Source: Nemophila menziesii
Lineage: Eukaryota > Streptophyta > Magnoliopsida > Boraginales > Hydrophyllaceae
DNA: 64,000 nucleotides
Assembly (NCBI GenBank): GCA_029959085.1
Contig: JARWIR010000050.1
Span: forward strand, 2,232,001 to 2,296,000
Direction: 5' to 3'
The notes beneath the pieces were generated by a model. That model saw nothing but the letters and a program-made list of their open reading frames with translations. It was not told the DNA's origin and searched no databases. The position numbers and the translations under genes were made by a program. Shown here in pieces: positions 32,475 through 43,745 of the stretch (its first letter is position 1; the number at the start of each line of letters is the position of its first letter).

Positions 32475-32482
32475 CCTTTATA
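32475..32482 (-). promoter_or_regulatory. Possible internal TATA box upstream of ORF2 (element D)
   Basis: TATAAAGG on the minus strand, followed by GAGG as in N1 (3469-3480). It lies between the GC-rich block and the ORF2 leader. Confidence 0.35.
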
Positions 32483-32507
32483 CACCCACACCCGTAACTC
32501 TCTCTCT

Positions 32508-32745
32508 TTGGCGGCGCCGTGCGGACTACCCCTGCGGACCAGTGGGTACACCGCGGGGTACCCCGCGCCTACTGATGCTCCTTCGTCAAAATACCCGTGG
32601 TAGCAACCCCGTGGCACGTGTTTTGGCTCTGCGGTATAGGGCACGGTGTTTTTTTCTGTATAAAACACGTGGCTGCTACCGTGGCACGGGTTTTCTCACC
32701 GGCGGTATACCGCGGCTGAGGTCCGGTATACCACACCCCTGCTTT
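32508..32745 (-). repeat. GC-rich palindromic block of element D
   Basis: Contains CCGTGGCACG, GCGGTATACCGCGG and TACCCCGCG words related to the N1, F and G repeats, about two degenerate units. It is flanked by AT-rich sequence. The open frames here are compositional. Confidence 0.7.
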
Positions 32746-32901
32746 AGTTTTTCCGAAAATTTTGCTCACCTTCCCTAACTCGATTTCTCCAATACCTACA
32801 CACCAAAAACACTAATACCTTTCTCAAATATGCAATATCAACTAAAATTAACTAAACTAAACACAAATTAAAAACTGGAAACGTAAAAACATAAAAGAAA
32901 T

Positions 32902-32919
32902 TACGGGTTGTCTCCCGTA
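32902..32919 (-). other. Post-coding hairpin of element D
   Basis: TACGGG-AGACAA-CCCGTA on the minus strand, identical to N1 (2877-2894), shortly after the linker stop. Confidence 0.6.
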
Positions 32920-32965
32920 CAGCACTTTTGTTTAACGTCTTTCAAAGGTAGACGTGTTACCTTGA

Positions 32966-34128
32966 TTAAGGATGACGAAATTTCCACCCTTTGCCTTTAA
33001 TTCCCACGAACTTTTCAGCTCGATTCTTCATGATCATGGATGGTGCCATCCAAGATTTTGTGGGACAGGGTGTCTCTAGTGGTAACTCGATTTCATTTGT
33101 AGCACTACACTCCTCTGGAAATCCATTCATCTCTTTAGTTTCGAATCTTCGTTTGTTAGAAAGAATGTCCTTCATGAATTTTGTATATGTTGGTATTTTC
33201 TTGAGAGCTTCTACAAACGGTATTTTAATCTCTAACTTGTTCACCATGTCAACGAACTTCTTGAATTCCAGGTCATTGTCCTTTATGACACGTGAAGGGA
33301 ATGGTGGAGGTGGGCATGTGTTGGTTACCACTGGGCTCTCTTTCTATTCTGGTGTCTTCTCTTGGACACTTTTTTGTTCAACTACCTCTTCGACCTTATC
33401 TTTTGTTGTTTCTTCCCCTGTTTCTAAATAGGGACTGGTTCTGGTTCTGGTCTTGGTGGAGGTAGTTGTTTTCCACTTCTTAACTCAACTGCATGGCAAA
33501 ATTTGTTTTCTGGAGCACTAGTATCACCCTAGAGTTGCCTTTCTGCAAGGATTTGAACTTAATTCACCATTTGCGACACTGTGTGCACAAGCTTCTCAAG
33601 CGCATTGTCTGAGTTTTGGATTCTTTGCTGGCTAATCTCCATTTTTCCAATTAGGTTCATTATCTCAGCCATGCTTGAATTCGAACTCGAAGATTGTTCT
33701 TGTACGGCTTGCTGCATTGAATAAGGAGGTGGTTCTTGATAAGCTTCATTATAAATTGACGCTTCTTGATAGATAGGTTGTGGAGGATAATAAGATTGTG
33801 GTCGTGGTTGATAATAATCATCATAGTGATGGTTATTATGATGATAGTTCTGTTGATCTCCGACCCAATTGTAACTCTGCGGGGGTTGATACTCAGCGTA
33901 ATTTCCTTGGGATTGATAATAACCATCATGATAATGGTCTCTTTGATAAGGCATGAAGGAAATTGAGGCTGGATTGTTCATGCAATGTTCCCACAAGTGA
34001 TCTCTTGCTCCACAACTAGGACATGAAGGTGAGGTATGTACTAGATTCCTCTGAGCTAGTTTTCGCGATTGTTCTCGTAATTCCTCAAGTTGTTGGTTTA
34101 ACTCCTTGAGCTTTAGAGCTTCCATCAT
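32966..34128 (-). pseudogene. gag: Truncated gag and gag-protease linker of element D
   Basis: The first ORF (34128-33559, 189 codons) starts at a real ATG but contains only the C-terminal part of Gag. It has a short coiled-coil-like stretch, a zinc knuckle CPSCGARDHLWEHC and a Tyr/Gln/His-rich tail. The N-terminal capsid domain seen in element B (38552-38760) is deleted. After a stop and a shift, the linker ORF (33331-32966) carries PPPPFPSRV and PTYTKFMKDILSNKR, then ends FVGIKGKGWKFRHP and a stop before any protease. The same ending occurs in G (63728-64000), so D and G share this deletion. Confidence 0.75.
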
Positions 34129-34293
34129 GTATTAGCTTCTTCAGGATCTAATAACACGAAACCTTTATTTTCCCTAAATAAATCTGCTTTCTCCTAAAAA
34201 GAATCTGTAAAGACAAAAACTAAAAAGAAAAGCGTAAAATAGAACTAACTAAAATAAAAGCACAAGATAATTGCACAAGGACTAACGATGTAG

Positions 34294-34311
34294 TCCCCGG
34301 CAGCGGCGCCA
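34294..34311 (-). promoter_or_regulatory. Primer-binding site, tRNA-Asp type (element D)
   Basis: Minus-strand TGGCGCCGCTGCCGGGGA, six bases inside the 5' LTR. Identical to B, C, F and H. Confidence 0.85.
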
Positions 34312-34317
34312 AAAACT

Positions 34318-35892
34318 TGGTGTGGCCTAAGGTGTGATAAAAAGATGATATAATTCAGATGCAAATAAACACCCTAAGCTAACACGGTACTGCAAGTATT
34401 ACAGGACGTATGCAAGTTTTAATGATAAGAAGATTCGTTCCTCAGGGACTGACGAAAGATAGAGAGAACTTATGCAAATTATCAAGTGCAGATATAAAAG
34501 ATAGAAAGATAATACACAAAGAAAGAAAAGGAAAATAGATTTTTGTTTGGTTTTTATAAAGAAAACTAAACTACTAAAAAGACAATAAAATAAATAAAAG
34601 AAAAGAAAAGAAGATAGTATGAAAGATATAGCTTAGGTTTTACTAGTATGCACTAATCATTCTAATTCTATCTATTAGATCTAGTTTATAAGGGAGAATA
34701 TTAGCTCTTGGTATACTTAGTAAGGATTCTAAATTCCCATAACTTAGACCTTGAGAGCGACTAAGGGGGCAACGGCACAACCAAGAAGTGATGAAGAATA
34801 GGGTTTTCAAACGCTACTAAGGCCCTAAACAAATACTGCAATCCTGGTGATATGGTGGTTAAAACAAACCCTAATGACTATCTAGTTAGAATCATGTTTT
34901 GTCAGAACTAATATCGACACTAGACGTTATATGGTGGTTCAATAGTTAAACACCCAGTTACGGTGACCATCTAACTACTATTAAGGTAATCCTATACTCG
35001 TGCACTAGCAAGGAAAACAATCATTAAATCAAAACACATAATCAAATATAAAGGTAAGTAGCTAATATCAGATTAAAACATATAATTCCCAAAGAAACTT
35101 AGATAGAAGAATTAGAATTCATAGTTTATACATTATGCAAAACCTAAGCTAATAGAATTAATTCATACAAAGAAAAGAAGAGAAAAGAATTCTAAAATAA
35201 GAGGTTGAAGGAGACATGATTGATGCACAGCTCCTTCCAGACTTCTTCTCTTGTGTTGTAGCTTCCTCTTGGCCTTAGTGTCTGGCCAAGGATGATTTTA
35301 GAGTGTTAAGAGGCTGTATTTATAGGGTATAGGAAAACCTAATTCGTTTTCTTGAAGGAGAAGGAAAGTAATGGACTCCTAGTCCAACTCAAATTCGTAT
35401 GGAAATAAAGATAAACACTGCTGGACCGTTTTGAGCATATCTTCTTCGTTATTGGTCGGTTTGAGCTCCATTAGATACCAAAAGAATCGCAACAGAATTA
35501 TCTTTACCCTTACAGAAGGAAATTACCAAAATCGGCCTATTTCTTGGGTAGAATAGCACTTCTTTAGGCGTGTACTGCAGAATCCTAGATTAGGCAGCTT
35601 TTCCTTTTCCATCTTTTTAGCTTTTGTTTCCTTATCTCCAATTACCATGCAAATCTCTTTCCATAAGTTGTAATCTTTGACTTGGGCTCTAATTAAGCTC
35701 CATAATTATCTTTAAAGCTACACACTAAATAAACAATTAAACCCAATATGCTCTAAAAATATTATTTTACTAAATCAAGACTCAAAATAGGAAAGTGCAC
35801 TAAATTAAGCTAAGATCGACCTATAAACTAATAAATAAGCCTAAAATAATGTCTCTGAAGTATATTATATTATCACAAATGAGGAGACATCA
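34318..35892 (-). repeat. 5' LTR of element D
   Basis: 1575 bp, minus strand, TGATGTCTCCTC ... GGCCACACCA. TATA box at 35317-35324. Near-identical to the MITE-bearing 3' LTR. Confidence 0.92.
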
Positions 35893-38036
35893 TTAGATCT
35901 CCTAGAAAAGGAGATTTTAATTCTAAACTTAATTTTACACAAAATAATGTATCTAACTAAGTTCAAAATATTACAAAACACTTTTCTTCCTAAAGAAAGT
36001 TGATTAACTAAGAGTAAGCTATAATTTTCTATTTCAACCGAGCCTTCAGGAAATTTTGAAGCCATCTCACAAGCTTGAATCATTCCCCTTGCCTCTGCTT
36101 CTATAGCTGAGTTAGCCTTAATCCTCTGCGCAAATCCATCCACCAAAATACCTGCAGAATTTCGAATAATACAAGCATAAGAGGCCTTGTTATATTTTTT
36201 ATCAAATGTAGCATCACAATTGATTTTTAATGAACCAGATTGAGGTGGTATCCACTTTTTCCTTCTGTCTTCTCTAAAGTGATTCACTTGAGTTAGAGAG
36301 TTAAGATTATTGTTTACAATGCTAGAATCAACATTTTGCTCAAATGCTTTTTTGTCTTTTGCCTCATAAATGAATCTTTTTGCTTGATTGTTTTCATCAT
36401 AGGCTTTTATAGCCTCTTGTTATACAAACATAGGGTCTGGAGTATTTCCTCTAAAAATACTCTCATTCCTTCCTTTCCTGATAAACCACACAATAAAGAA
36501 ACCTAGTTCACCATAGTAATCACCATCATTTCTACAATTTCTGATAAATACTATCCATTTCTAAAAAAAAATTGATGGTTCAGACATAGAGTTGAAAATC
36601 ATTGGGCTATCCATCCAAACTGCTCTTGCCCAAGAGCAGTGAAACACTAAATGTTCAACATTCTCTGTTTCAAGCCCATATATAGAGCAAATATCATTAT
36701 CACATGATTTCCTTTTTTTTCTATTTTCATTAGTAGCCAATCCATTCTCGCAGCATTTCCAAATAAATTTCTTAATCTTAGGGTGAATATTCATACTCCA
36801 TATAAATTCCCAATCCTTAGAATGCATAATGAAAGAGGGGTCACCTTTGTTTTTTTCCTTTACTCTATCACCTGCCTGTTGTACCTTCCAAATTCTCCTA
36901 TACATTTCTTTGACTGAAACATTCCCATCACTGGTATGAGGCCATAATGGGGTGTCAAGATAGTCAAAGGAAGGTAAAAACAAGGAGGAAATGGTTGCAG
37001 CAACTTCAGGTGTGAAGTAAAGTTTAAGTAACTCAACATTCCACTCAAATTTATCTGAATAAAAAAGTTCAGACACAAATCTAAGTTCACAATTTAAAGG
37101 TTTAATCATTATATCGTGAGAAGGAATCCAACGATCCTCCCAAATTCTAATAGAGCAACCATTTCCCACATTCCATCTGATTTATTTAGCAAAACAATTT
37201 TTACCTTCAACTAGACTTTTCCAACCCCAAGAACAGTTGCTACAAAGTTTAGCAGAAAGAAAATCACTATGAGGGAAGTATTTTCCTTTAAAGAGTTTAA
37301 ATACAACTGATTCTTTATTATTCAGAAATTTCCAAGCATTAGAAGATAAAAGTGCCAGATTCTGACTATGAAAATCTTTAAATCCGAGGCCACCGTCATC
37401 TTTAGAATTCATTAATGTTTGCCACTTTATCAAATGGAATCTATCTTCTCCTTGATTATTCTAGTAAAAATTGGAGATCAAGGAGGTTAAATGTGAAGTT
37501 ACCTTTTTAGGTATTAAGAAAACTGATATGATAAAGTTTGGTATGGCACCAATCACTGCTTTGACCAAAACCTCTTTACCACTTTTAGATAACATCTTAG
37601 TATCCCATCTGTCCATTCTTTTCATTATTAATTCAACCAACCGCTCAAGAGATTTGACTTTAGATTTACCTCAAGAGGAAGGGATTCTAAAATATTTGCC
37701 CAAGTCATCAAGTTTTTTCATTCTCAGGAGGGAAGAGAATTTATTCCTTAAATCACTTGGTGTATTTTTACTGAATAATATCCCACTTTTGTTGAGATTA
37801 ACCTTTTGACCAGTAGCAAAAGTATACCAATTAATAATGTTATTAAAAATATTAATATTGTAATCAGATGCTTCACGAAAAATCAAACTGTCATTAGCAA
37901 ACAAGACATGAGTAACCATAGGGGCTGCTCTAGCTATCTTTATACCTTTCAAAAGACCCAAACTTACATAGTAGTCAATAAGATGGGTTAAGGCCTGTGT
38001 AACTAAGCAAAACAAGTACGGTGAGAGGGGGTCCCC
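35893..38036 (-). pseudogene. LINE E ORF2: RT C-terminal part, zf-RVT and RNase H
   Basis: Minus strand, 5' to 3'. An RT segment (38036-37671) has a GDPLSPYLF-type box and HVLFANDSLIF, where the usual catalytic ADD is AND. A thumb/connection segment reads KWQTLMNSKDDGGLGFKDF (37433-37182). The zf-RVT region (37169-36561) has IWEDRW, PKIKKFIWKCCENGL, CSIYGLETENVEHLVFHC and ARAVW. An RNase H segment (36287 to 35893) has LKINCDATFDKK and AIEAEARGMIQACEMA. Frameshifts and stops lie between the segments. D interrupts the RNase H end at 35893. The endonuclease half was never copied. Confidence 0.8.
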
Positions 38037-38247
38037 TTTCCTTTTCTTGCGTATTATTATTCTAGCTTTTATATCTGCACTTGATAAATTTTATAAGTAC
38101 TTCCTAACTTTCGTAGTCTCTGAGGAACGAATTCTATTTATCATTAAAACTTGCATACGTCCTGTAATACTTGCAGAACCGTGCTCAGCCTAGGGTGATT
38201 ATTTGCACTTATTTAATTTATTATTTATCACACCTTAGGCGACACCA
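38037..38247 (+). repeat. 5' LTR of element B, right part
   Basis: Resumes CTTTTCTTGCGTATTATT, matching the D LTR beyond the point where LINE E interrupted it, and ends TTAGGCGACACCA before the primer site. Confidence 0.8.
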
Positions 38248-38253
38248 AGTTTT

Positions 38254-38271
38254 TGGCGCCGCTGCCGGGGA
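38254..38271 (+). promoter_or_regulatory. Primer-binding site, tRNA-Asp type (element B)
   Basis: TGGCGCCGCTGCCGGGGA six bases after the LTR end. Confidence 0.85.
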
Positions 38272-38368
38272 CTACATCGTTAGTCCTTGTGCATATATCT
38301 AGTGTTTTTATTTCAGTTAGTTCTATTTTACGCTTTCGCTTTTAGTTTTGTCTTTACATATTTTACAA

Positions 38369-39274
38369 ATGAAAAGCCCGAGGAGACTTGATCTTCCCAT
38401 CTCATTCAGAGTGCAACCACGCGGAATCTGCACTCCAGAAATCCAAACCGCAAAATTTAGACCAGATTCAGGCATGATAGCGTAGTTTGCGAGTCATGGA
38501 CAATTTAGCAGTGCTGCACAACAAGATCCGGTCTGGTATGTTCATAAATTTATGCAGATCTGTGACGCTTATATCACAAGAGGCGTTACAAAGGAGCATA
38601 TGTATTACGTTATGTTCCAGTTATTTTTTACAGGAAGTGCAAGCGATTGGTACGATACCCAACACCCCGATGTTATTCCAGATTGGGACAAGCTTCAATC
38701 CAAATTCCTAGACCGATTCTATCCGGTTAGTAGACGATTAAAGATATGTTGGAGCTTGAACAATTTATGTAGGAAGACGGAGAGAGTGTTGGTGAAGCAT
38801 GGTTACGTTTTAATGAGATGAAGGCGAGATGTCCATTCCATGTATCGTTGCCAGAATATTAATTAACCATTTTCTATAGAGGTTTCAATAACGAATCTAG
38901 AAGAAGAGCAGATTTGTTAGGAGATAAAGGTTTTGTGTTATTAGATCCTGAAGAAGCTAAACTATTATGGAGAAAGTTCTTGAGACCGAGAGAAGTTGGC
39001 CAATTTAATCAGAAAACAAGAAGAGACCTAAGAATCTCTAAGGCTCAAAGATTTAAACCAACAACTCAAGGAATTACGAGAACAAGTGCGAACAATAGCT
39101 TAGGTGAATCTAGTACATACTTTACCTTTATGTCCAAGTTGTGGAGCAAGAAACCATTCGTGGGAGAATTGTATGAATAATATAGCTTCGATTTCCTTCG
39201 TATCTCATCAAAGAAACCATTATTCTAATGGTTATTATCATCCTCAAGGAAGTTACGATAATTATCAATCCTCA
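38369..39274 (+). pseudogene. gag: gag relic of element B
   Basis: Starts at ATG 38369 (MKSPRRLDLPISFRV) in the same frame as the later 38552 segment. An in-frame TAG lies near 38485. The capsid-type domain reads FMQICDAYITRGVTKEHMYYVMFQLFFTG and SASDWYDTQH (split here). After 38760 the frame shifts. Recognisable pieces include ESVGEAWLRFNEM-like and LLDPEEAKLLW, ending in a degenerate zinc-knuckle zone with a SCGARNHSWENC motif near 39130. It breaks off at the 115-bp repeat. It shows what the N-terminal half of D's gag once was. Confidence 0.75.
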
Positions 39275-39389
39275 AAGAGGCGGTACACTCTCCCTAGTCC
39301 CATCAAGGTTGAACGTTGGATTTATGCGTAAGGAAATTATTTATGTGTAAGTAGATGATATGGCTGCGAGATGCGATGTGTTACGATAC
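39275..39389. repeat. 115-bp flank repeat, right copy
   Basis: Same orientation as 26059-26173, with about ten differences, and continues past GATAC into sequence not present on the left. It is joined directly to broken gag of element B. Confidence 0.85.
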
Positions 39390-40088
39390 GCTACCTTAGC
39401 CATTGAATTACCGCTTACACTCTTCTCCCCTGTGCCAATTACTAGTGAATTCCATCCTGATCAACGTAATTTAGAGCTCTTTTAGGAACACGTTGATTCC
39501 TTTCGATGATAATACCTTCTTGCGATAATGTTTTAGAATTTTTTGTCATGCGAGGAATATGAATTATATTTAAAAGGCTGGAATATTTTTGTTAATAAAT
39601 TTTTAACACTATTAGATTTTGTATTAGAATTGCTAATCTTTGTTTTTAGGGGTAGAAGGGAGAGACGAGATATTGGTCAGAATTACAACTCTGTTGCGCC
39701 CGTCGCCTATCTCTGGTGGCCGCAATAGTGAGGGCCGCACCATCTCCTCCATCCTAGAGGCCTAGGGGCTTCAGTATGGAAATAATTTCCTAGAAAGGAA
39801 GGAAATCCCAATTGAAAAGTTAAGGGAAAGAAACGCGGGCGAAGGAAGCGGCTCCAAGATAAGACCGTTGAGCAAAGCTTATAGAGCGAATAATTGTTCT
39901 ATAATCTTTAATAATATTACTAATGTTTATATTTTCTATAGAAGATTGAAATTTAATTCTTATTTAATTGTTGTTCTGATAACTATGTTTGAAATTGGTG
40001 ATAATATTGCTCATAACAAATTTTGAGCATTAAAGCATGTATGAATCATTTCTAACTATGGTAAAACGTTTTTGAGTTATTGGAATAT
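39390..40088. other. Unassigned sequence, possibly the 5' end of LINE1
   Basis: About 700 bp. The 39650-39860 part is GC-richer, with GGCCGC and GCCCGTCGCC words, such as plant LINE 5' regions can have. Position and the flank repeat suggest it once adjoined 26173 before element B inserted. No ORF is convincing. Confidence 0.3.
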
Positions 40089-41622
40089 TGATTTCTCCCT
40101 TTTTGTTATAAATATATGACCTTAGGATACATAATTTTAGGTATAAATTGGACTTATTAGATATACTTTTGTGCTTATTACGTCATATTACAGTTTCTCC
40201 TCTTGGAATTATGTTATTTGAATTTTTAGAGCTCTTATGCGTTAATTTGTTTATGTTTAGTATAAAGTTATTAGGTTCATGGATGCTATGGATCACCAAG
40301 ATAAGGAGGAGAATCAATAAATAAAGTCTTAGATCGAGTAGAGAAGTCAAAGACGAGAAAATATATCCCGAAGAGATGACTAGGAAAGCTGCAAATCTGG
40401 AAGGTTGATGTTAATTGCTGATTTCGAGCTACTTAGACATGGATTCCGCCTCTGAGTTGTGAAGAAAAATATATTCCTTTTGAGTTATGAAGATTTATCA
40501 ACTTGAATGAGTCAATTTGGAGTTAATATGCAAAAGTTACAGTCGTTTTACCAACAGTTGTACACCAGTTACGGGAATTACCAATTGGACTTGGGCTTTT
40601 AATTACTTAATCAAGCCCAAGATTAGCCCAAATCTGATTTTCTCCATTATAAATACACCTTTATACCTCATTATTCAGCACCTCTCATATTTTCTTCAAA
40701 TTAAATCATCCTTAGAGAGAGTGTCAAGAGGCAGAAGCAAGAGCAGGAGCTGAAGAATAAATTTTTCTCCAACAACAGTTCTTTCATCCCTTCAACTAGG
40801 TTTCATATTATATTTCTGTAATTTAGGATAATGTCTTTTATTTATTTAATTTTAGTTTTTCTTTCAAACATGAGCTAAATTATTAAGTACTTGAGAATCA
40901 CAAATAATGGGTTGAAGCCCTAGTTAATCAATTTATGTTATTACATATTGGATTTGACGATTTAATCTGAGTTGGGTATTTATTATTAGATATTATTTTA
41001 TGCTTGTTTATTATTTCTTTTCTGATCAATTAGAAATAAGTTTTAGTAATTAGGCTATTCACTTTAGTGGCGAAGTGATCACCTTGACGGGGAGTTTAAT
41101 TACGGACGTAGATAATAGACGTGTGGTATTCCTCAATGATCCTGACGGGCTTGACTAACCACATAGCCAATTTGGTAAGAGACTAAAACCGTATGAAAGT
41201 AGGTATAATCCCCCTAACAGGGGTTAGGAGATCATAGAGTTCTGACTAATAATTAAATTACAACTCTACCCTTAAACAAAACAGTAATTGCATTGACTTG
41301 GGTGAATCCCCTTGTGAGACTCAAGTATATCTCTCATTCTTGTGTCCATCTTATTTACTTGCATTCTTTTATTTCAGTTAATCTTTTAGTCTTTACTTTA
41401 TTTTCTTGTGTCTATTAGTTTATAAAAAAACCAAACGTCTTTTATATTTTATTTTATGTATTAGAAAATATTACTACTTATCTATTGAACACTCGGGTTA
41501 TACAAGTCCAATCCCTGAGAACAAATCCGACTTATCGGTTTATTACTTGGACAACCGCACACTTGCAGTTTGTGAGTTCTTAATCTTTATCGCGTTATTT
41601 TATAACACACAAGGACCCACCA
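40089..41622 (+). repeat. 5' LTR of element C
   Basis: Begins TGATTTCTCCC (G to T against the canonical start) and ends AAGGACCCACCA. TATA box at 40648-40655. It lacks about 47 bp near 41215 that the 3' LTR has, consistent with a deletion between CCCTGACGGGG-like repeats. Confidence 0.88.
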
Positions 41623-41628
41623 AGTTTT

Positions 41629-41646
41629 TGGCGCCGCTGCCGGGGA
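41629..41646 (+). promoter_or_regulatory. Primer-binding site, tRNA-Asp type (element C)
   Basis: TGGCGCCGCTGCCGGGGA six bases after the LTR. Confidence 0.85.
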
Positions 41647-41783
41647 ATTGGAGTGTGTGACCCTGGTGTTTAATCTCTACGTAGTTTTAATTGTTTATTT
41701 TTTTTGCGTTTTATGCTTGTTTTTGTTTTGTTTTCTGTTACAGGTTCTTAAATCCAGGTAATTATCAAGAGATTCAATTATAG

Positions 41784-42865
41784 ATGTATGGAGGACATTA
41801 CCCAAATCCCAATCCATTTCACTATTGGGAATACTCTTCGAGACAACAGCAATGGCGTATTAACTTCTACCAACAACCCTATCAATACCCGCAAGAGCAA
41901 GGATGGAACAATCAATGGATTGGGAATAATCAACAACAATCATGAAATCACTATCAGCAAAAAAACATTCACCACTATCAACCTCATCACTATCAGCAAG
42001 AGGCACTACAAGAGACATATGCTAGAATCAATCTCCTATACGAGGAAAGCAAAGCAAGAGAGCCAGGACGTAAGGCAAGAGAAGAGGAAAGCAGAGCCAC
42101 CTGTGCGGTTATACAAAAAATGCTAGATGAGATGGCTTCCCAGTATAATTCTCCTGACTTTGCCAAGAGTAGTAGTAAGTCGTTGAGGAGGAGGTATTGA
42201 AAGAGGACAATTGTGATAGTGGTATGGAGTGTGCACATGATCAGGATATAGAATGTGAACAGAAAGAAGAGGTGGTCGAGATTAGAGAGATTCCACAGCA
42301 AGAACATGATGAAGTAATAGTGGAAGATTGGGTTGAAAAGACGAATGTGAAGTGGTTGAGGTGTCAATTGAAGAATTCAAGGTCCACGCTAAAATAGAAA
42401 CTGAGTCTCCGCTACAAAAAGTTCACCAATTACCATCTCCACCCCGAATTATGAATAAGATTAGAGTTAAAAAATTCAAATCACCTCCATTACCACAAAG
42501 GTTAAACATGTGCTACGCAAGCAAGGTGCCACACCGCGAGAGCAAAGTGGTAAGGAGGAGCATCTACCCACCACATATTAAAGATGAGCACAATATTGAA
42601 ACGAGTAACAAAAATTAAGCTTATACATTTGAGGACGGTTATCTATTTTCATGTGGTGGAAAATGAGTTTCGTCGTGAAAGTAAGAAGGCGAAACGAGGT
42701 ACTTACCCACCCCCTTTCAGAGATCGATTGAATAATATTTTAAAGGGGAAGGTTTTAAATATTTCATATCAAGGAAGAGGCGAGTTTAAGCGGAGGAACA
42801 CCGAAAAGGCCTCAATACCATCATCATGGAAGGTAAAGCGTAGAACTTACCGACGTAATAAATAA
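41784..42865 (+). pseudogene. Unrecognised ORF of the C/F family (Gln-rich start, basic end), broken copy
   Basis: Starts MYGGHYPNPNPFHYW at 41784. The Gln/Asn/Tyr/His-rich first 80 codons resemble the tail of Gag after the zinc knuckle. An acidic middle (EEVVEI, DEVIVEDWVE) and a Lys/Arg-rich end (EFRRESKKAKRG, YPPPFRDRLNNILKGKV, SSWKVKRR) follow. A TGA near 41943 and frameshifts break this copy. The homologue in F (56961-58112) is nearly intact and fixes the reading. No zinc knuckle, protease, RT or integrase motif is seen. I do not recognise the family; nucleic-acid binding by the basic end is a guess. Confidence 0.6.
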
Positions 42866-42875
42866 AAGTGCTTCT

Positions 42876-42889
42876 TGGGAGACAACCCA
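42876..42889 (+). other. Post-coding hairpin of element C
   Basis: TGGG-AGACAA-CCCA: same loop as N1 and D, different stem. Ten bases after the ORF stop. Confidence 0.55.
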
Positions 42890-43064
42890 TGTTTTAAATT
42901 GCTTTCATGTCTTTCAATTCATAGTGTGAATTAGAGTAATGGTTATTTGCTTAGTGTTTAATTTTTAAGAAATGAGAAACGTTGGTTGTTTTGATGATTT
43001 CAGGAGTAAAAAGGTCATGAGTTTGGGGTTCATATGTTGAAAAACAAAGAAAACTGGGTTGCAA

Positions 43065-43745
43065 AACAGGAGCAAACCAGGAACCCGGTTATCAGTAGCT
43101 TCGGAAGATCATAACTTGACGCTCGGAGATCGGAATTAACTTTTTCTTGAGCCTAAACCACTTATTTTTTCGAGCTCTATTCAATGGTGAATTAAAAAAG
43201 TTCTGATAAATAGCCCAAACTTTCTGACCTATGCGGTGGAGACGCAATTCGTAGTGCGAAATAAAGAAAAACAGAATTTTGAGAAAAATGGTAATTCCAA
43301 TGGAAAATCTGAGTAGTCCAATGGATCGGGAACACAATTTCAAATAAAAGTGAGTATAAAGTTCGCAAGAATTCGAGGTGTAGGTAAGGAGAAATCGAAA
43401 AAATAAGATGGAAATTTTCTGCGCGAATACGCAACCCCTTGCGTCCTAGGAGTTGGCAATTTGCGCGCGAATAGCCAACCCGTTCATCACTAGTCGGGAA
43501 CCCGTTTGCAAAAGCCAACTCTCTGACCTTTGCGTAACGGTAGACGCAAGAGAGTTGCGTCAAAAAAAAACTCACATATTGTATACTTCGGGAGGCTATA
43601 ACTTTACGCTCAAGTGTCGGAATTCTCTTTTTCTTGAGCCTAAACTGCGTATTTTTTCGAGAGCTATCCAGTGGGGAGGTCAAACAGTTCTAAAAATGAA
43701 CGGGTTCCCGGTTAGTCTGAACGGGGACCCGGTCACCGCGTTGGA
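43065..43745 (+). repeat. GC-rich palindromic block of element C
   Basis: Recurring words GGGAACCCG, GAACCCGGTT and TTGCGTC, with a degenerate duplication: the stretch from about 43080 to 43230 (ATAACTT..CGCTC..CGGAATT..CTTTTTCTTGAGCCTAAAC) recurs at 43596-43690, about 505 bp apart. Palindromic CGGGTTCCCGG words are frequent. No coding signal is present. It lies after a polypurine-like GAGTTTGGGGT (43019-43029), as in A, F and G. Confidence 0.7.

Larger units (their letters stand above)
27662..35892 (-). mobile_element. Non-autonomous Athila-type element D (both LTRs, deleted core)
   Basis: 8.2 kb on the minus strand: 5' LTR 34318-35892, primer site 34294-34311, a gag lacking its N-terminal half, a gag-protease linker, GC-rich block, ORF2 relic, structured 3' region, polypurine tract 29945-29955 and 3' LTR 27662-29942. 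Protease, RT, RNase H and integrase are absent. The LTRs are nearly identical apart from the MITE in the 3' copy, and the target duplication is perfect. The insertion is therefore recent, although the element cannot encode its own enzymes. Confidence 0.92.
27477..38036 (-). mobile_element. 5'-truncated L1-type LINE (E), split by element D
   Basis: Minus strand. The 3' end is marked by a T run (27477-27484, the poly-A). The 5' end lies inside the RT domain near 38036, at the QGDPLSPYLF-like box. The LINE proper is about 2.3 kb: 27477-27661 and 35893-38036, with D in between. This 5' truncation is typical of LINE integration. It sits inside the 5' LTR of element B. A LINE target duplication cannot be told apart from the T/C-rich context. 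Confidence 0.8.
26174..39274 (+). mobile_element. Athila-type element B, 3'-truncated, host of a nested series
   Basis: 5' LTR (26174-27476 plus 38037-38247), primer site (38254-38271) and gag up to 39274. The 3' half of gag, all of pol, ORF2 and the 3' LTR are missing. LINE E is inserted in the LTR, and element D is inserted in that LINE. Once these are removed, the LTR is of the N1/D/G family. The right break falls at the start of the 115-bp repeat that also flanks the left end. Confidence 0.8.

Noticed and set aside
32183..32668. 161-codon minus-strand ORF in element D
   Set aside because: It covers the GC-rich block and the ORF2 leader, and its counterpart in N1 is in a different state. 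Compositional, not a gene.
41788..42126. 112-codon ORF starting MEDITQIP in element C
   Set aside because: It is a shifted frame of the C/F-family ORF; comparison with F shows the real frame starts at 41784.
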